64,000 nucleotides of DNA from Mycobacterium sp. NS-7484 (GCF_001953975.1 NZ_MBEJ01000028.1:1-64000), one strand, 5' to 3'. Positions 1-9,051 are shown, counted from the first letter of the stretch. Program-made: numbers and translations. Notes: generated by a model not told the origin, from the sequence alone.

Positions 1-821
1 CACGGGGGGGGCCGGCGCGGGGAACCCGGGGCGGGGGCGGGTGCCGCCGGGGGCGGGGGGGGTGCGGGTGGCGCCGGGGCGGGCGCGGGGCCCTTCAGCT
101 CCGGCAGGTCGCCGACGATCTCCCGGACCTTCGCGATCAGCGCGTCAGGAGTGGTGGGCTGGTATTCCTCACCGTTGATCTGAACGGTCGGGGTCGAATT
201 GATACCGGTGGCCGCGGCCATGCCCTGCACCATCTCGACGTAGCGGCCCTTGGTGATGCAATCGGGCACGTCGCCGCCGGCACCGGCCTGACGGGCGAGC
301 TCGATGATCCGGGCGTTGTCCGGGTAGATACCGCTGCCCTCCTCCGGCTGGATTCCAGGCGTGTAGAGCGCGGAGTGGAAGCGGCGGAACGCGTCGACGG
401 ACTCGTCGGCGATGCAGTAGGCCGCACCACCGGCGCGCGACGAGTAGCCGTTACCGGCCTTGTCGAGGATCGCCACCATGTGGTAGTCGACGGCGACGGC
501 CCCGGTGTCGATCAGCTTGTTGATGGTCGGACCGAAGAGCTGCTCCAGATGGCCGCAGGCCGGGCACAGGAAGTCCTCGTAGAGACTGATCGTCACCTTG
601 GGGTCAGACGTTCCTTCTTCGGTGATCACGTTCGGTGCGGCCACGTGCACCGCCCGGGCCTCACCCGACGCCGGGCGCTTGTGGCCCGTCATCACGATGT
701 AGAGCACGAGACCGACCGCGAACAGCACCACCACGGCTGTCAGCCCGATCTGAACCCACAGGTTGCGCTTGCGGTCAGCCGCCTTGAGGTCGTACTTCGC
801 GGTCTTCTTCGGTTTGGCCAC
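1..821 (-). CDS. DsbA-like membrane-anchored thioredoxin-fold protein (3' end at window edge)
   Basis: Predicted exported thiol-disulfide oxidoreductase, orthologous by gene order and content to Rv2969c. From a GTG start the protein has a basic N-terminus, one membrane segment at about residues 24-44, then a thioredoxin/DsbA fold with the redox motif CPAC near residues 86-89. A TPTV segment near residue 215 fits the cis-proline loop. The last visible 35 or so residues are almost pure Pro/Ala, encoded by the very G-rich first 90 bases. The stop codon is not visible. Location is inferred as membrane-anchored with the domain outside the cytoplasm. Family assignment is firm; the substrate is unknown. 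Confidence 0.85.
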   Translation of the reverse strand, partial: MAKPKKTAKYDLKAADRKRNLWVQIGLTAVVVLFAVGLVLYIVMTGHKRPASGEARAVHVAAPNVITEEGTSDPKVTISLYEDFLCPACGHLEQLFGPTINKLIDTGAVAVDYHMVAILDKAGNGYSSRAGGAAYCIADESVDAFRRFHSALYTPGIQPEEGSGIYPDNARIIELARQAGAGGDVPDCITKGRYVEMVQGMAAATGINSTPTVQINGEEYQPTTPDALIAKVREIVGDLPELKGPAPAPAPPAPPPPPAAPAPAPGSPRRPPP

Positions 822-848
822 GCCGACCAGCGTACCGGCGAGGCCAGG

Positions 849-1985
849 TCAGCTTTCGGCGTGGCTGAGATGTGCCCGCACCGCTGAGATCATGGCGCTC
901 GTGGCGGTGACACTGCCGCCGCCGAGCGGGAAGAAGTTGGCGAACGCGTGGATCATCGACCGTTCTTCCCGGAGATCCACCACCACACCGGCCGCCTGCA
1001 TCGCCTCGGCGTACCGGTTCCCCTCGTCACGTAGCGGATCGAAGCCCGCGGTGATCACGAGAGCGGGCGGCAAGCCGGAGAGGTCTTCGCTGAGCAGCGG
1101 TGATACCAGAGGATCCGAGGCCGCCACCTCCGCGCCGTCGAGGTAGTGCCCGGCGAACCAGCGCATATCACGATCGGTCAGGAAGTAACCGTCGGCGAAC
1201 AACGTCTTGGACCGCGTGTCGCTGGACCAGTCGGTGACCGGGTAGAGCAGCAGCTGCAGGGCAGGCAGCGGCAGCTCCGAGTCGCGGGCTTGCAGGGCCA
1301 CCAAGGCAGCCAGGTTGCCGCCGGCACTGTCACCGCCGACGACGATCTGCGTGGCACCCAGGCCCGCGGCGTGGTCCAGCGCCCAGCGGTAGGCGGCGTA
1401 GGCGTCGTCGAGGGCGGCCGGCGCCTTGTGCTCGGGCGCGAGCCGGTAGTCCACCGAGACCACCTGGATGCCGCCGTCGCGGCAGATCAACCGGCACAGG
1501 CTGTCGTGGGTGTCGAGATCACCGATGACAAATCCACCGCCGTGGAAATAGAGGAGCATCGCCGGCGTCGTCGACGCGCCGGAGCCGTCCGGGACGTACC
1601 GTCGCGCCTTCATCGGTCCGGCCGGCCCGGGGATCGAAATGTCGGTGACGTCGGCATCGATGCGGGGACTCATCATGGCCGCGGTGGCCCGTAATGCGGC
1701 GCGCGACACCGCAACCCCGGTCTCGGGGCTGTGGTCTGCGACCAGCTCACCCGTCCCGGAGGCGTGCTGCAGTGCGAGCGTGAACTGCAGAGTGGTGTCC
1801 AGCGTGTTGCCGTCGACGGTCACGCTGCGCCCACCCAGGAGCAGACGCTTGCGCGGATCGGAGATCCGCGGGATCGCAGCGAGGGACAATTTGGTGGCCC
1901 GCTCGAGCAGCCGCTGTGTGGCTCGCTGCTGCTGGTGGCCGTCGTGCCCCACCAGCGCCTGCCCGCCTGGCAGACTTTCAGTCAT
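849..1985 (-). CDS. lipN: Alpha/beta-hydrolase carboxylesterase/lipase of the hormone-sensitive lipase family
   Basis: Serine esterase of 378 residues. The oxyanion-hole motif HGGG is at 148-151, nucleophile Ser220 lies in GDSAG, and Asp316 and His346 complete the triad, as in the HSL (family IV) group. It matches LipN (Rv2970c) in sequence style and position. The ATG at 1985 is preferred over upstream in-frame starts because GAGGGAG sits 6-7 nt before it and the upstream residues look non-coding. Its start codon overlaps the start codon of the divergent aldo-keto reductase in the tetranucleotide CATG. Likely hydrolyses short- to medium-chain esters; the natural substrate is not evident. Confidence 0.88.
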   Translation of the reverse strand: MTESLPGGQALVGHDGHQQQRATQRLLERATKLSLAAIPRISDPRKRLLLGGRSVTVDGNTLDTTLQFTLALQHASGTGELVADHSPETGVAVSRAALRATAAMMSPRIDADVTDISIPGPAGPMKARRYVPDGSGASTTPAMLLYFHGGGFVIGDLDTHDSLCRLICRDGGIQVVSVDYRLAPEHKAPAALDDAYAAYRWALDHAAGLGATQIVVGGDSAGGNLAALVALQARDSELPLPALQLLLYPVTDWSSDTRSKTLFADGYFLTDRDMRWFAGHYLDGAEVAASDPLVSPLLSEDLSGLPPALVITAGFDPLRDEGNRYAEAMQAAGVVVDLREERSMIHAFANFFPLGGGSVTATSAMISAVRAHLSHAES

Positions 1986-2826
1986 GGCTGCTCCCTCTGT
2001 GAATCCTCGTGTCACGCTCAACGACGGTAATTCGATACCGCAAGTCGGGTTGGGGGTATGGCAGACCCCTGCCGAAGACACCGAACGCGCGGTGACCGCG
2101 GCGCTGCAGGCCGGCTATCGCCATATCGATACTGCTGCCGCCTACCGCAATGAAGCCGAGGTCGGTGCGGGCATACGCAACTCCGGGATCCCCCGTGAGG
2201 ACGTGTTCCTGGTGACCAAGCTGTGGAACAGCGACCAGGGATATGACGCCGCGCTGGCCGCCTTCGACGCAAGCCTCGACCGGCTCGGCGTGGATTATCT
2301 GGACCTCTACCTCATCCACTGGCCGGTGCCCGCCAACGGCGCCTACGTCGACACCTTCAAAGCCTTTGCCCACCTGCACGACCAGGGCCGGGTCCGGTCC
2401 ATCGGGGTGAGCAACTTCGAACCCGAGCATCTCGACGTCCTCATCGACTCGACCGGCATCGTTCCGGCGGTCAATCAGGTCGAGCTGCATCCGCTGCTGC
2501 CCCAACACGCCCTTCGCGAAGTCCACGCGAAGCTCGGCATCGCCACCGAGGCCTGGAGCCCGCTGGGGCAGGGATCGCTGCTCACCGATCCGGTCGTCAC
2601 CGGGGTTGCCGAAGAACACGGAAAAACCCCGGCCCAGGTACTGATTAGGTGGCATATCCAGCTGGGTAATATCGTCATCCCCAAGTCGGTGAACCCAGAG
2701 CGGATCGTGAGCAATTTCGATGTGTTCGATTTCGATCTGACCGAAGCGAACATGTCGGCCATCGCCTCGTTGGACACAGGCACACGCCTGGGACCCGATC
2801 CACGAACCTTCAACTTCACAGGATAG
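1984..2826 (+). CDS. Aldo-keto reductase, first of a tandem pair
   Basis: NADPH-dependent carbonyl reductase of the AKR superfamily, 280 residues, orthologous by position to Rv2971. The catalytic tetrad reads Asp49, Tyr54 (AAAYRNE), Lys79 (LVTKLW) and His112 (LIHWP). The cofactor-binding IPKS motif is intact near residue 235. The ATG at 1984 has no Shine-Dalgarno sequence and shares two bases with the opposite lipN start; a GTG at 1999 is a possible alternative. The next gene starts 5 bp after the stop and encodes a paralogue of identical length, so the two are probably co-transcribed. Confidence 0.87.
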   Translation: MAAPSVNPRVTLNDGNSIPQVGLGVWQTPAEDTERAVTAALQAGYRHIDTAAAYRNEAEVGAGIRNSGIPREDVFLVTKLWNSDQGYDAALAAFDASLDRLGVDYLDLYLIHWPVPANGAYVDTFKAFAHLHDQGRVRSIGVSNFEPEHLDVLIDSTGIVPAVNQVELHPLLPQHALREVHAKLGIATEAWSPLGQGSLLTDPVVTGVAEEHGKTPAQVLIRWHIQLGNIVIPKSVNPERIVSNFDVFDFDLTEANMSAIASLDTGTRLGPDPRTFNFTG

Positions 2827-2831
2827 GTGAC

Positions 2832-3674
2832 ATGACATCCTCGGACGGGGCTGCGATCCCCACCGTCACGCTCAACGACGACCGCACGATCCCTGTCGTG
2901 GGCCTGGGCGTCGGCGGACTCTCGGATTCCGAGGCAGAAGCGGCGGTGTCCGCCGCTCTTGAGGCCGGCCACCGGTTGATCGACACCGCGGCCGCCTACG
3001 GCAACGAGGCCGGTGTCGGCCGAGCCATCACGGCGTCGGGCATCCCGCGCGAGGACATCTACGTCACCACCAAACTGGCCATCCCCGATTACGGATTCCA
3101 GTCCTCCCAGGACGCCGGCAAGGCCAGCCTGGAGCGGCTCGGCCTGGACTACGTGGATCTGTACCTGATCCATTGGCCGGGCACGGACACCGGCAAGTAC
3201 GTCGACAGCTGGGGCGGGCTGATGGCGCTCAAGCAGGAGGGCCTGGCCCGCTCCACCGGCGTGGCCAACTTCAGCCCCGAGAACCTGTCCACGATCGTGG
3301 AACTGACGTTCGTGACGCCCGCGGTCAACCAGATCGAACTGCATCCGTTGCTCAATCAAAGCGCCTGGCGGGCGGGCAACGCCCAGTACGGCATCACCAC
3401 GCAGGCCTACAGCCCGCTCGGGGTCGGTGCCCTGCTGGACAACCCGGCCGTCACCGCGATCGCCGATGCCCACGACAAGACCCCGGCCCAGGTGCTGATC
3501 CGGTGGAGCATCCAGCTGGGCAACTCGGTGATCTTCCGGTCGACCAAGCCGGAGCGGATCTCCGCCAATTTCGACGTGTTCGGCTTCGAGTTGACCGACG
3601 AGCAGATGGACAGCCTCAACGGTCTCGATGACGGCACCCGGTTCCGTCCCGATCCGGCGACGTTCGCGGGATAG
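2832..3674 (+). CDS. Aldo-keto reductase, second of a tandem pair
   Basis: 280-residue paralogue of the preceding gene, resembling the second of the two tandem AKRs of M. smegmatis. The tetrad is conserved: Asp51, Tyr56 (AAAYGNE), Lys81 (VTTKLA) and His114 (LIHWP). Both proteins share long stretches such as TPAQVLIRW and IQLGN, indicating tandem duplication. A difference is the cofactor loop: the usual IPKS reads IFRS here, so Pro is Phe and the phosphate-contacting Lys is Arg. That may alter cofactor affinity or preference. The strand turns over after this gene, with the HNH gene converging 11 bp downstream. Confidence 0.86.
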   Translation: MTSSDGAAIPTVTLNDDRTIPVVGLGVGGLSDSEAEAAVSAALEAGHRLIDTAAAYGNEAGVGRAITASGIPREDIYVTTKLAIPDYGFQSSQDAGKASLERLGLDYVDLYLIHWPGTDTGKYVDSWGGLMALKQEGLARSTGVANFSPENLSTIVELTFVTPAVNQIELHPLLNQSAWRAGNAQYGITTQAYSPLGVGALLDNPAVTAIADAHDKTPAQVLIRWSIQLGNSVIFRSTKPERISANFDVFGFELTDEQMDSLNGLDDGTRFRPDPATFAG

Positions 3675-3685
3675 ATCCGCCGTCA

Positions 3686-4393
3686 CTACCCCGTCGGACA
3701 GGTGCCCGCCGCTTCGCGCAGCACCGCCGCCGACGCCGCGTCGACCGGTAGCGCATACCCGCGCAGCACCTCGACGAACTGCACCGCGTACTGACACCAG
3801 AATGCGCGGTTGGGCGGCATCCAACGGGCGGGCTCCTGATCGCCCTTGTCCTGGTTGGGTTTACCGGCGACTGCGAGCAGATTGGCCGGATCGTTGGCGA
3901 ACCGCAGCCGCAGATCATCGGGCCAGTTCCGGGCGCCGAGATCCCAGGCCAGCGCCAACGGCACGATGTGGTCGATCTGTACCGCGGCACCGGTCTGGTT
4001 GCCGCGCAGGAACGACACGACCGCGTTCGTATAGGGATCGTGCAGGGTTCCGGTTGCCACGGCGACCGGACACCGCTTGATCGCCACGAACGTCTTGTCG
4101 ACGAGGTCACGGTTGAGGATGTCGTTGCGGGTGTCGCAGCCGTTGTGACCGCCGGGCGCGCTGTTGTCGTCATCCCAGGCGTCACCGAAAGCCGCACGGC
4201 GGTAGTCGTTGCCGCGCACCCGCGCTGGGATCTCGGGCACCCCGGCCAGCAGGTCGACGCCGGCCGCGATGCTGGGCGCTTGCGCCCCCGCGACGAACCG
4301 GTCGGAGTGTTGCGTCGACCAGCTCACCTGGACGGCGACCACCACCGCGAGGACGACGGCCGCTGCCAACCACAACAACCGGCGGCGGCTCAT
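3686..4393 (-). CDS. Exported HNH-type nuclease-fold protein (DUF1524/GmrSD C-terminal-like)
   Basis: 235-residue protein that looks exported: basic SRRR start, then a hydrophobic segment at about 6-22. The HNH-like core is visible as QIDHIVPLA (Asp141-His142), NDPANLLA (Asn171) and KPNQDKGD (Asn180 to Lys183), as in DUF1524/GmrSD-C domains. Four cysteines (near 86, 108, 203 and 232) could form disulfides outside the cell. Orthologue of Rv2972c by position. Its ATG overlaps the recG stop in ATGA, so it is translationally coupled to recG. Nuclease activity is inferred from the fold motifs only; a role in processing external DNA is a guess. Confidence 0.8.
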   Translation of the reverse strand: MSRRRLLWLAAAVVLAVVVAVQVSWSTQHSDRFVAGAQAPSIAAGVDLLAGVPEIPARVRGNDYRRAAFGDAWDDDNSAPGGHNGCDTRNDILNRDLVDKTFVAIKRCPVAVATGTLHDPYTNAVVSFLRGNQTGAAVQIDHIVPLALAWDLGARNWPDDLRLRFANDPANLLAVAGKPNQDKGDQEPARWMPPNRAFWCQYAVQFVEVLRGYALPVDAASAAVLREAAGTCPTG

Positions 4394-6639
4394 GCCTTTT
4401 CCAGGTACTCGACGCGGTCGGTGTCCACGAACTGTGCTGCCAGCAGGTCCATCCCAGGGTCGTGTTGGCTCTGCGCATACCGCTGCTCACAGAACGACCG
4501 GGCCTCCTGGATCACCTCGAGATGATCCCGCAGCGACAGGAAGCGCAAGTTGATGGTGCGTCCGGACTGGTTGAGACCCAACACATCTCCCTCGCGCCGC
4601 TCGTCGAGGTCCAGGTCGGCCAGCGCGAAGCCGTCCAGCGTCGCGGCGACGGCCTTGATCCGTGCACCGGCCTTGGAGGCCTCGGGCAGACGGGTGGCCA
4701 ACAGGCACAGGCTCGGATGCTGTCCGCGGCCGATGCGACCACGCAGCTGATGAAGCTGACTGATACCGAATCGGTCGGCATCCATCACCACCATCATGGT
4801 GGAGTTGGGCACGTCGACGCCGACCTCGATGACCGTGGTGCACACCAGCACATCGATCTCGCCGGCCCGGAAGGCGCCCATCACCGCGTCCTTCTCGTCA
4901 CCGGGCAGCCGGCCGTGCATCAGGCCGAGCCGTAAACCCGACAGCGGGCCCGCGCTCAGCCTGTCGAAGAGATCAACCACGGTGATCGGCGGCGGGCCAC
5001 CGCGGTCTTCACCCTTGTCGCCGGGCTTGTCCGATTCGTCGATACGCGAGGCGACCACATAGGCCTGCCGTCCCGCGGCCACCTCTTCGCGGATCCGGGC
5101 CCAGGCCCGGTCCAGCCAGGCCGGCTTCTGCGAGACGAAAATGGTGTTGGTGGTGATGGGTTGGCGACCCCGGGGCAGCTCGCGCAGCGTCGAGGTCTCC
5201 AGATCGCCGTACACGGTGAGCGCGACGGTCCGCGGGATCGGCGTGGCCGTCATCACGAGCAGATGCGGCGTCAGACCATCCCGCGCCTTGGCGCGCAACG
5301 TATCCCGCTGCTCCACCCCGAACCGGTGCTGCTCGTCGACGACCACCATCCCCAAGTTGTGGAACTCCACCGCCTCCTGCAGCAACGCGTGGGTGCCGAC
5401 GACGATGCCGGCCCGGCCGGATGCCACGTCGCTGCGCACGGCGCGCTTCTGCGGCGCAGTCATCGCACCGGTCAGCAGTGTCACCCCAGTGGCCGTCTCC
5501 GCACCGCCGAGCTGACCGGCCATCGCCAGTGGCCCCAACACGTCCCGTATCGAGCGGGCATGTTGGGCGGCAAGCACTTCGGTGGGCGCCAACAATGCGC
5601 ACTGGTAACCCGCGTCGACCATCTGCAGCATCGCCAGCACCGACACGATGGTCTTGCCGGACCCCACCTCGCCCTGCAGCATCCGGTTCATCGGACGCGT
5701 CGAGCCCAACTCGTCCGAGATCACCTCCAGCACTTCGGATTGCCCGGCGGTCAACTCGAACGGCAGCCGGCTGCGCATCGCGGCGGCCAGCCCGTGGTCG
5801 GAGCGTCCTGCGGCGGGCCCGGATTCACTGAACTCACCGTAACGCCGCGCCACCAACCCCCACTGCAGCCCGATGGCCTCGTCATAGGTCAACCGTTCGG
5901 CGGCGCGCTCGCGTTGAGTCGCGTTGTCGGCCAGGTGAATTGCCCGCAGCGCCTCATCCTCGGACAGCAGACCGTGTTGGCGCACAAAGGCTTCCGGTAG
6001 CGGATCGGAAACCGGGTCGAGAACGTCGAGGACCTGCCGCACGCACGCGTAGATGTCCCAGCTCTGCACCTTGGCCGAGGCCGGATAGATGGGGAAGAAG
6101 TCGCGCTCGAACTCGGCCAGCATGTCCTCGCCGGAGGCCCCAGAAGCCGAGGCAATGGTCTTGAGCGATTTGGTGCCGATCTGCTTGCCCGACGGCGCAT
6201 TCAGGACCAGAAATGCCGGATGATCCAGTTGAAGGGCCTTGCGGAAGTACTTGACCTCGCCGGAAAGCATGAGCCGCGTGCCGGTCGACAGTTTGTCCGC
6301 CATCCACCCCGCGTTGAAGAACGTCGCCGTCACGGCGGGCCGGTGCTCACCGAGGGTGACTCGCAGCCACTTCCGGGTGATCGGCTTGCCCGTCTTCTTG
6401 CTGAAGCCCGGCTTCATCTCACCGGTCTTCGTTTCGGTGACCACCTCGATGAACGTGACGTGCTCGCCCTCTTCCAGATCGAGGGCCTCGCCTTCACCGC
6501 GAATCGACATGCCGTCGCTGTATTTCCGGGGGTAGTGCCGCAGCAGGTCGTTGACCGTGACGATGCCGAAGTGTTCCTCGAGCGGCTTGGCCGAGCGCCC
6601 CCCGATCACCAGGTCCAGCCGGTCGGCGAGGGTGGCCAT
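4390..6639 (-). CDS. recG: ATP-dependent DNA helicase RecG
   Basis: Branched-DNA helicase that remodels stalled forks and Holliday junctions. About 749 residues, close to the roughly 737 of M. tuberculosis RecG. The N-terminal wedge/OB region is followed by a superfamily 2 motor: GEVGSGKT (Walker A), VVDEQHRFG (DExH-type Walker B), TATPIPRT (motif III) and QLRGRIGRG (motif VI). The ATG at 6639 is preferred to the GTG at 6642 because its first base is the last base read after the upstream stop (TGATG coupling) and the protein then begins MATLADRL, like orthologues. Middle gene of a three-gene operon with the DAK2 gene and the HNH gene. Confidence 0.95.
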   Translation of the reverse strand: MATLADRLDLVIGGRSAKPLEEHFGIVTVNDLLRHYPRKYSDGMSIRGEGEALDLEEGEHVTFIEVVTETKTGEMKPGFSKKTGKPITRKWLRVTLGEHRPAVTATFFNAGWMADKLSTGTRLMLSGEVKYFRKALQLDHPAFLVLNAPSGKQIGTKSLKTIASASGASGEDMLAEFERDFFPIYPASAKVQSWDIYACVRQVLDVLDPVSDPLPEAFVRQHGLLSEDEALRAIHLADNATQRERAAERLTYDEAIGLQWGLVARRYGEFSESGPAAGRSDHGLAAAMRSRLPFELTAGQSEVLEVISDELGSTRPMNRMLQGEVGSGKTIVSVLAMLQMVDAGYQCALLAPTEVLAAQHARSIRDVLGPLAMAGQLGGAETATGVTLLTGAMTAPQKRAVRSDVASGRAGIVVGTHALLQEAVEFHNLGMVVVDEQHRFGVEQRDTLRAKARDGLTPHLLVMTATPIPRTVALTVYGDLETSTLRELPRGRQPITTNTIFVSQKPAWLDRAWARIREEVAAGRQAYVVASRIDESDKPGDKGEDRGGPPPITVVDLFDRLSAGPLSGLRLGLMHGRLPGDEKDAVMGAFRAGEIDVLVCTTVIEVGVDVPNSTMMVVMDADRFGISQLHQLRGRIGRGQHPSLCLLATRLPEASKAGARIKAVAATLDGFALADLDLDERREGDVLGLNQSGRTINLRFLSLRDHLEVIQEARSFCEQRYAQSQHDPGMDLLAAQFVDTDRVEYLEKA

Positions 6640-8279
6640 CACTCCACCCCGATCAGCAGCGCGTCGCCACGGTGGCCGGTGTGGTATGTCACCAGCTCGG
6701 CTCCGAGGTGGGCGCGGTGTACGTGGGCCTGCAGAGCTTCCCCGACGGCGCCGTCAACGCCCTCACCGGTCAACACCGTGATCAGCTCTCCCCCGGCCAC
6801 CATCATGAGGTCGATCAACCCGGCCGCCGCCGCGGTGATGTCAGGTCCGACGATGAGCACCTCGTCGCCGGTGATACCGAGACCGTCACCGGGTTTGCAG
6901 GCTCCGGCCCAGGTCAGGGCGTCTTCGGTGGCGATCCGCACCGCACCGTGGCGCGCGCCCGCCGCGGCACGCGCCATCGTGTAGCCGTCGTCGACCGCTT
7001 GTCTGCCCTCGTCGTGGACGGCCAGGGCGGCCAAGCCCTGCACCATCGAGCCGGCAGGCACCGGGACCACGTCGATGCCCCATCCGATCGCGGCCGTGCA
7101 TCCGGCCACCAGTTCCTCGGCGGCGACATATCCGTTGGGCAGCACCATGACCTGGGCCGCCCCCACATCGATCAGGGCACGCAACAACTGCTGGGCGGTG
7201 ATCGGCTCGCCACGCTCGGGCCGCAGCACGTGCGCGCCCTCGCCGGCGAACAGATCGACACCACCGTCACCGTCGACGGCGGCCAACACCGCGCGCTCTC
7301 GCGCCCACCCACCGGCCGGCCGGACACCGGGGCCGGCAGTCAACGCGGTGATCTGAATGCGGCTCAGCGATCCCACCGCCAGGCCCGCCTCGACCGCCGC
7401 CCCGGCGTCGTCGACGTGGACGTGGACCGAGTAGTGATCCCGGTCGGAGGCCGCGATCGCCACCGACTCTCCCATCTCGTCCAACACGGCGCGCAACCCT
7501 TCGACGGCCCGGGCCCGGCAACCGCTCAGCAGGTACATGACCTCGAACTGCGGCGGCGCCCCGGTGGCGGCAAGATCGGCGGCCGCGCGCGCGGCCTGTG
7601 GCGAGGCCGGGGCGTAGACCGGGCGGTGCGGCGCGTGCCCGGCCAGCGTGGCGGTCATCGCGTCGAGCAGGACGAGCAGGCCCCGGCCCCCGGAATCGAC
7701 GACACCCGCCTTGGCCAGGACATCGAGTTGCTCGGGCGTACGTTCCAGGGCAACCGACGCGGCCTCGCCCGCGGCTGCCGCAGTATCGGCCACGTCGCCA
7801 CCTTCGGCCGCGCAATGTTCCGCGGCCTCGGCGGCGGCCTGCAGGACCGAGACGATCGTGCCCGGCACGGGATCACCCATCGACGTGACGGCCAGGGTGG
7901 CGGCGTGCCGCAGCGCCGCTCCGAACAGCGCGCTGTCGATCTCGGAGAGATCCCCGTGGCGTTGGGCGGCCACCGCGGTGATGACCTCGGCCAGGCCCAG
8001 CAGAATCTGCGACAGGATCACCCCGGAGTTGCCGCGTGCACCCTGCAGCGCCCCGGCGGCCAGGGCGCTGGCCACTGCCACGATGTCGCCCCCGGTCGGC
8101 TCGGCCGCCACATGCGCCCACGCCGATCGCATGGTGAACAGCATGTTCGTCCCGGTATCGGCATCGGCCACCGGGAACACGTTGAGCCGGTTGATCTCGT
8201 CGGTGTGAGTGATCAGGTCGTCGACGGCAGCATGGGCCCACGACCGCAGAGCGGAGGCGTCCAGCCGCCGAGCCGACAT
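6639..8279 (-). CDS. DAK2-domain protein (FakA/YloV-like kinase family)
   Basis: 546-residue protein with an N-terminal DAK2 (dihydroxyacetone-kinase-like, nucleotide-binding) domain followed by the FakA-type middle and C-terminal domains. The metal/nucleotide motif reads VFPVADADTGTNM, where many homologues have PDGDTGTNM. In firmicutes FakA phosphorylates FakB-bound fatty acids; whether the mycobacterial protein does so is not established here. It corresponds to Rv2975c plus Rv2974c, which I recall as two adjacent genes in M. tuberculosis; here the frame is continuous. ATG 8279 is chosen because GGAGGT lies 4 nt upstream. The longer TTG start would place that ribosome site inside the gene. 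Heads the recG operon. Confidence 0.85.
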   Translation of the reverse strand: MSARRLDASALRSWAHAAVDDLITHTDEINRLNVFPVADADTGTNMLFTMRSAWAHVAAEPTGGDIVAVASALAAGALQGARGNSGVILSQILLGLAEVITAVAAQRHGDLSEIDSALFGAALRHAATLAVTSMGDPVPGTIVSVLQAAAEAAEHCAAEGGDVADTAAAAGEAASVALERTPEQLDVLAKAGVVDSGGRGLLVLLDAMTATLAGHAPHRPVYAPASPQAARAAADLAATGAPPQFEVMYLLSGCRARAVEGLRAVLDEMGESVAIAASDRDHYSVHVHVDDAGAAVEAGLAVGSLSRIQITALTAGPGVRPAGGWARERAVLAAVDGDGGVDLFAGEGAHVLRPERGEPITAQQLLRALIDVGAAQVMVLPNGYVAAEELVAGCTAAIGWGIDVVPVPAGSMVQGLAALAVHDEGRQAVDDGYTMARAAAGARHGAVRIATEDALTWAGACKPGDGLGITGDEVLIVGPDITAAAAGLIDLMMVAGGELITVLTGEGVDGAVGEALQAHVHRAHLGAELVTYHTGHRGDALLIGVE

Positions 8280-8427
8280 CCGACCTCCCAATCCCCTTCA
8301 GAATTGCGGTGCCTCTCAGTGCGCGACCCGGGCACCGCCGTCGGCGCCAGCCTATCCAGTGGCAACGACAAACCCGATCACAGCATCGCCGGCTGTGGAC
8401 AACCTGAAGCGGTGTTCACGAGCCGTT

Positions 8428-8456
8428 TTGGCGTTCGTTGGCCCTCCCGGTATTCT
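8428..8456 (+). promoter_or_regulatory. Sigma-A-type promoter of rpmB
   Basis: A -35-like TTGGCG at 8428-8433 and a -10 TATTCT at 8451-8456 are separated by 17 bp, the optimal spacing. The start of transcription would fall near 8463, leaving a 5' leader of about 75 nt before rpmB. The rest of the 8280-8538 interval shows no gene; it must also hold the divergent promoter of the DAK2-recG operon. Confidence 0.6.
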
Positions 8457-8538
8457 GATCAGGTTGTCGGGTCGAGCCGCGTCGGTTTGCGGCGAGCAAG
8501 CCCAGACCCCCAAGAACTGATTTCGAGGAGTTGTTGAT

Positions 8539-8733
8539 ATGGCTGCCGTGTGCGATATCTGCGGAAAGGCGCCCGGCTTCGGCAAGTCGGTGTCGCACTC
8601 GCATCGGCGGACCAGCCGGCGCTGGGATCCGAACATCCAGTCGGTCCGTGCCGTGGCGCGTCCGGGTGGCAACAAGCAGCGCGTGAACGCCTGCACCTCC
8701 TGCATCAAGGCCGGCAAGGTCTCCCGCGGCTGA
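8539..8733 (+). CDS. rpmB: 50S ribosomal protein L28
   Basis: 64-residue large-subunit ribosomal protein. It begins [20 protein letters not shown] and ends in [11 protein letters not shown]. Two CxxC pairs (Cys5/8 and Cys52/55) make this the zinc-binding (C+) form of L28; mycobacteria also encode zinc-free paralogues used when zinc is scarce. A strong GAGGAG ribosome site lies 8 nt before the ATG. A clear intrinsic terminator follows, so it is a single-gene transcript. Confidence 0.95.
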   Translation: MAAVCDICGKAPGFGKSVSHSHRRTSRRWDPNIQSVRAVARPGGNKQRVNACTSCIKAGKVSRG

Positions 8734-8744
8734 CGTCGCGTACC

Positions 8745-8784
8745 AGTCCGCGCATCTGATCAGGTGCGCGGACTCTCTTTGTTT
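8745..8784 (+). terminator. Intrinsic terminator of rpmB
   Basis: A perfect 10-bp stem AGTCCGCGCA / TGCGCGGACT with a 10-nt loop is followed by the T-rich run CTCTTTGTTT. It lies 12 bp after the rpmB stop. Confidence 0.85.
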
Positions 8785-8817
8785 ACCCGAGCGGTAGGCC
8801 GGGTATCTGCCGTCGGC

Positions 8818-9045
8818 ATGTTTCCATGTCGTGCATCACAATCGTCGCTCGGTGTCTTCGCGGCTGCCCTCGCCGTCGGCGCCATGCTGACCGCGTGCGG
8901 AGGCAGCGGCAGCGATGACGATTCGACGGTGGAGATCTCCACGACCTCGGAGACTCCCTCCGAAGGCGACGGTGACGTGACCATCGAGATCCCCTCACCG
9001 GGAATCCCCTCGCCTTCGATCCCGTCTCCGCCGCCGCTGCCCTGA
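8818..9045 (+). CDS. Small predicted lipoprotein with acidic and Pro/Ser-rich tail
   Basis: 75-residue product. A short basic N-terminus and a hydrophobic stretch lead to the lipobox LTAC, with Cys27 as the predicted acylated residue after signal peptidase II cleavage. The mature part is short and disordered: acidic Ser/Thr-rich, then IPSP-type repeats ending in PPPLP. A longer frame opening at 8764 is rejected because it would begin inside the rpmB terminator hairpin. No good Shine-Dalgarno sequence precedes ATG 8818. Function unknown; surface-anchored, low-complexity lipoproteins of this kind are common in mycobacteria. Confidence 0.65.
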   Translation: MFPCRASQSSLGVFAAALAVGAMLTACGGSGSDDDSTVEISTTSETPSEGDGDVTIEIPSPGIPSPSIPSPPPLP

Positions 9046-9051
9046 CCGCAC

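Noticed and set aside
6639..8279. Possible frameshift splitting the DAK2 gene as in M. tuberculosis
   Set aside because: The frame is continuous over all domains here, so the gene is intact.
8454..8763. Ten-base match TCTGATCAGG in the rpmB promoter region and in its terminator loop
   Set aside because: It contains the palindrome TGATCA and is short. Two copies 300 bp apart are most simply chance.
8764..8817. Longer start for the small lipoprotein
   Set aside because: The start would lie inside the rpmB terminator stem-loop, and the signal peptide with lipobox is complete from 8818.
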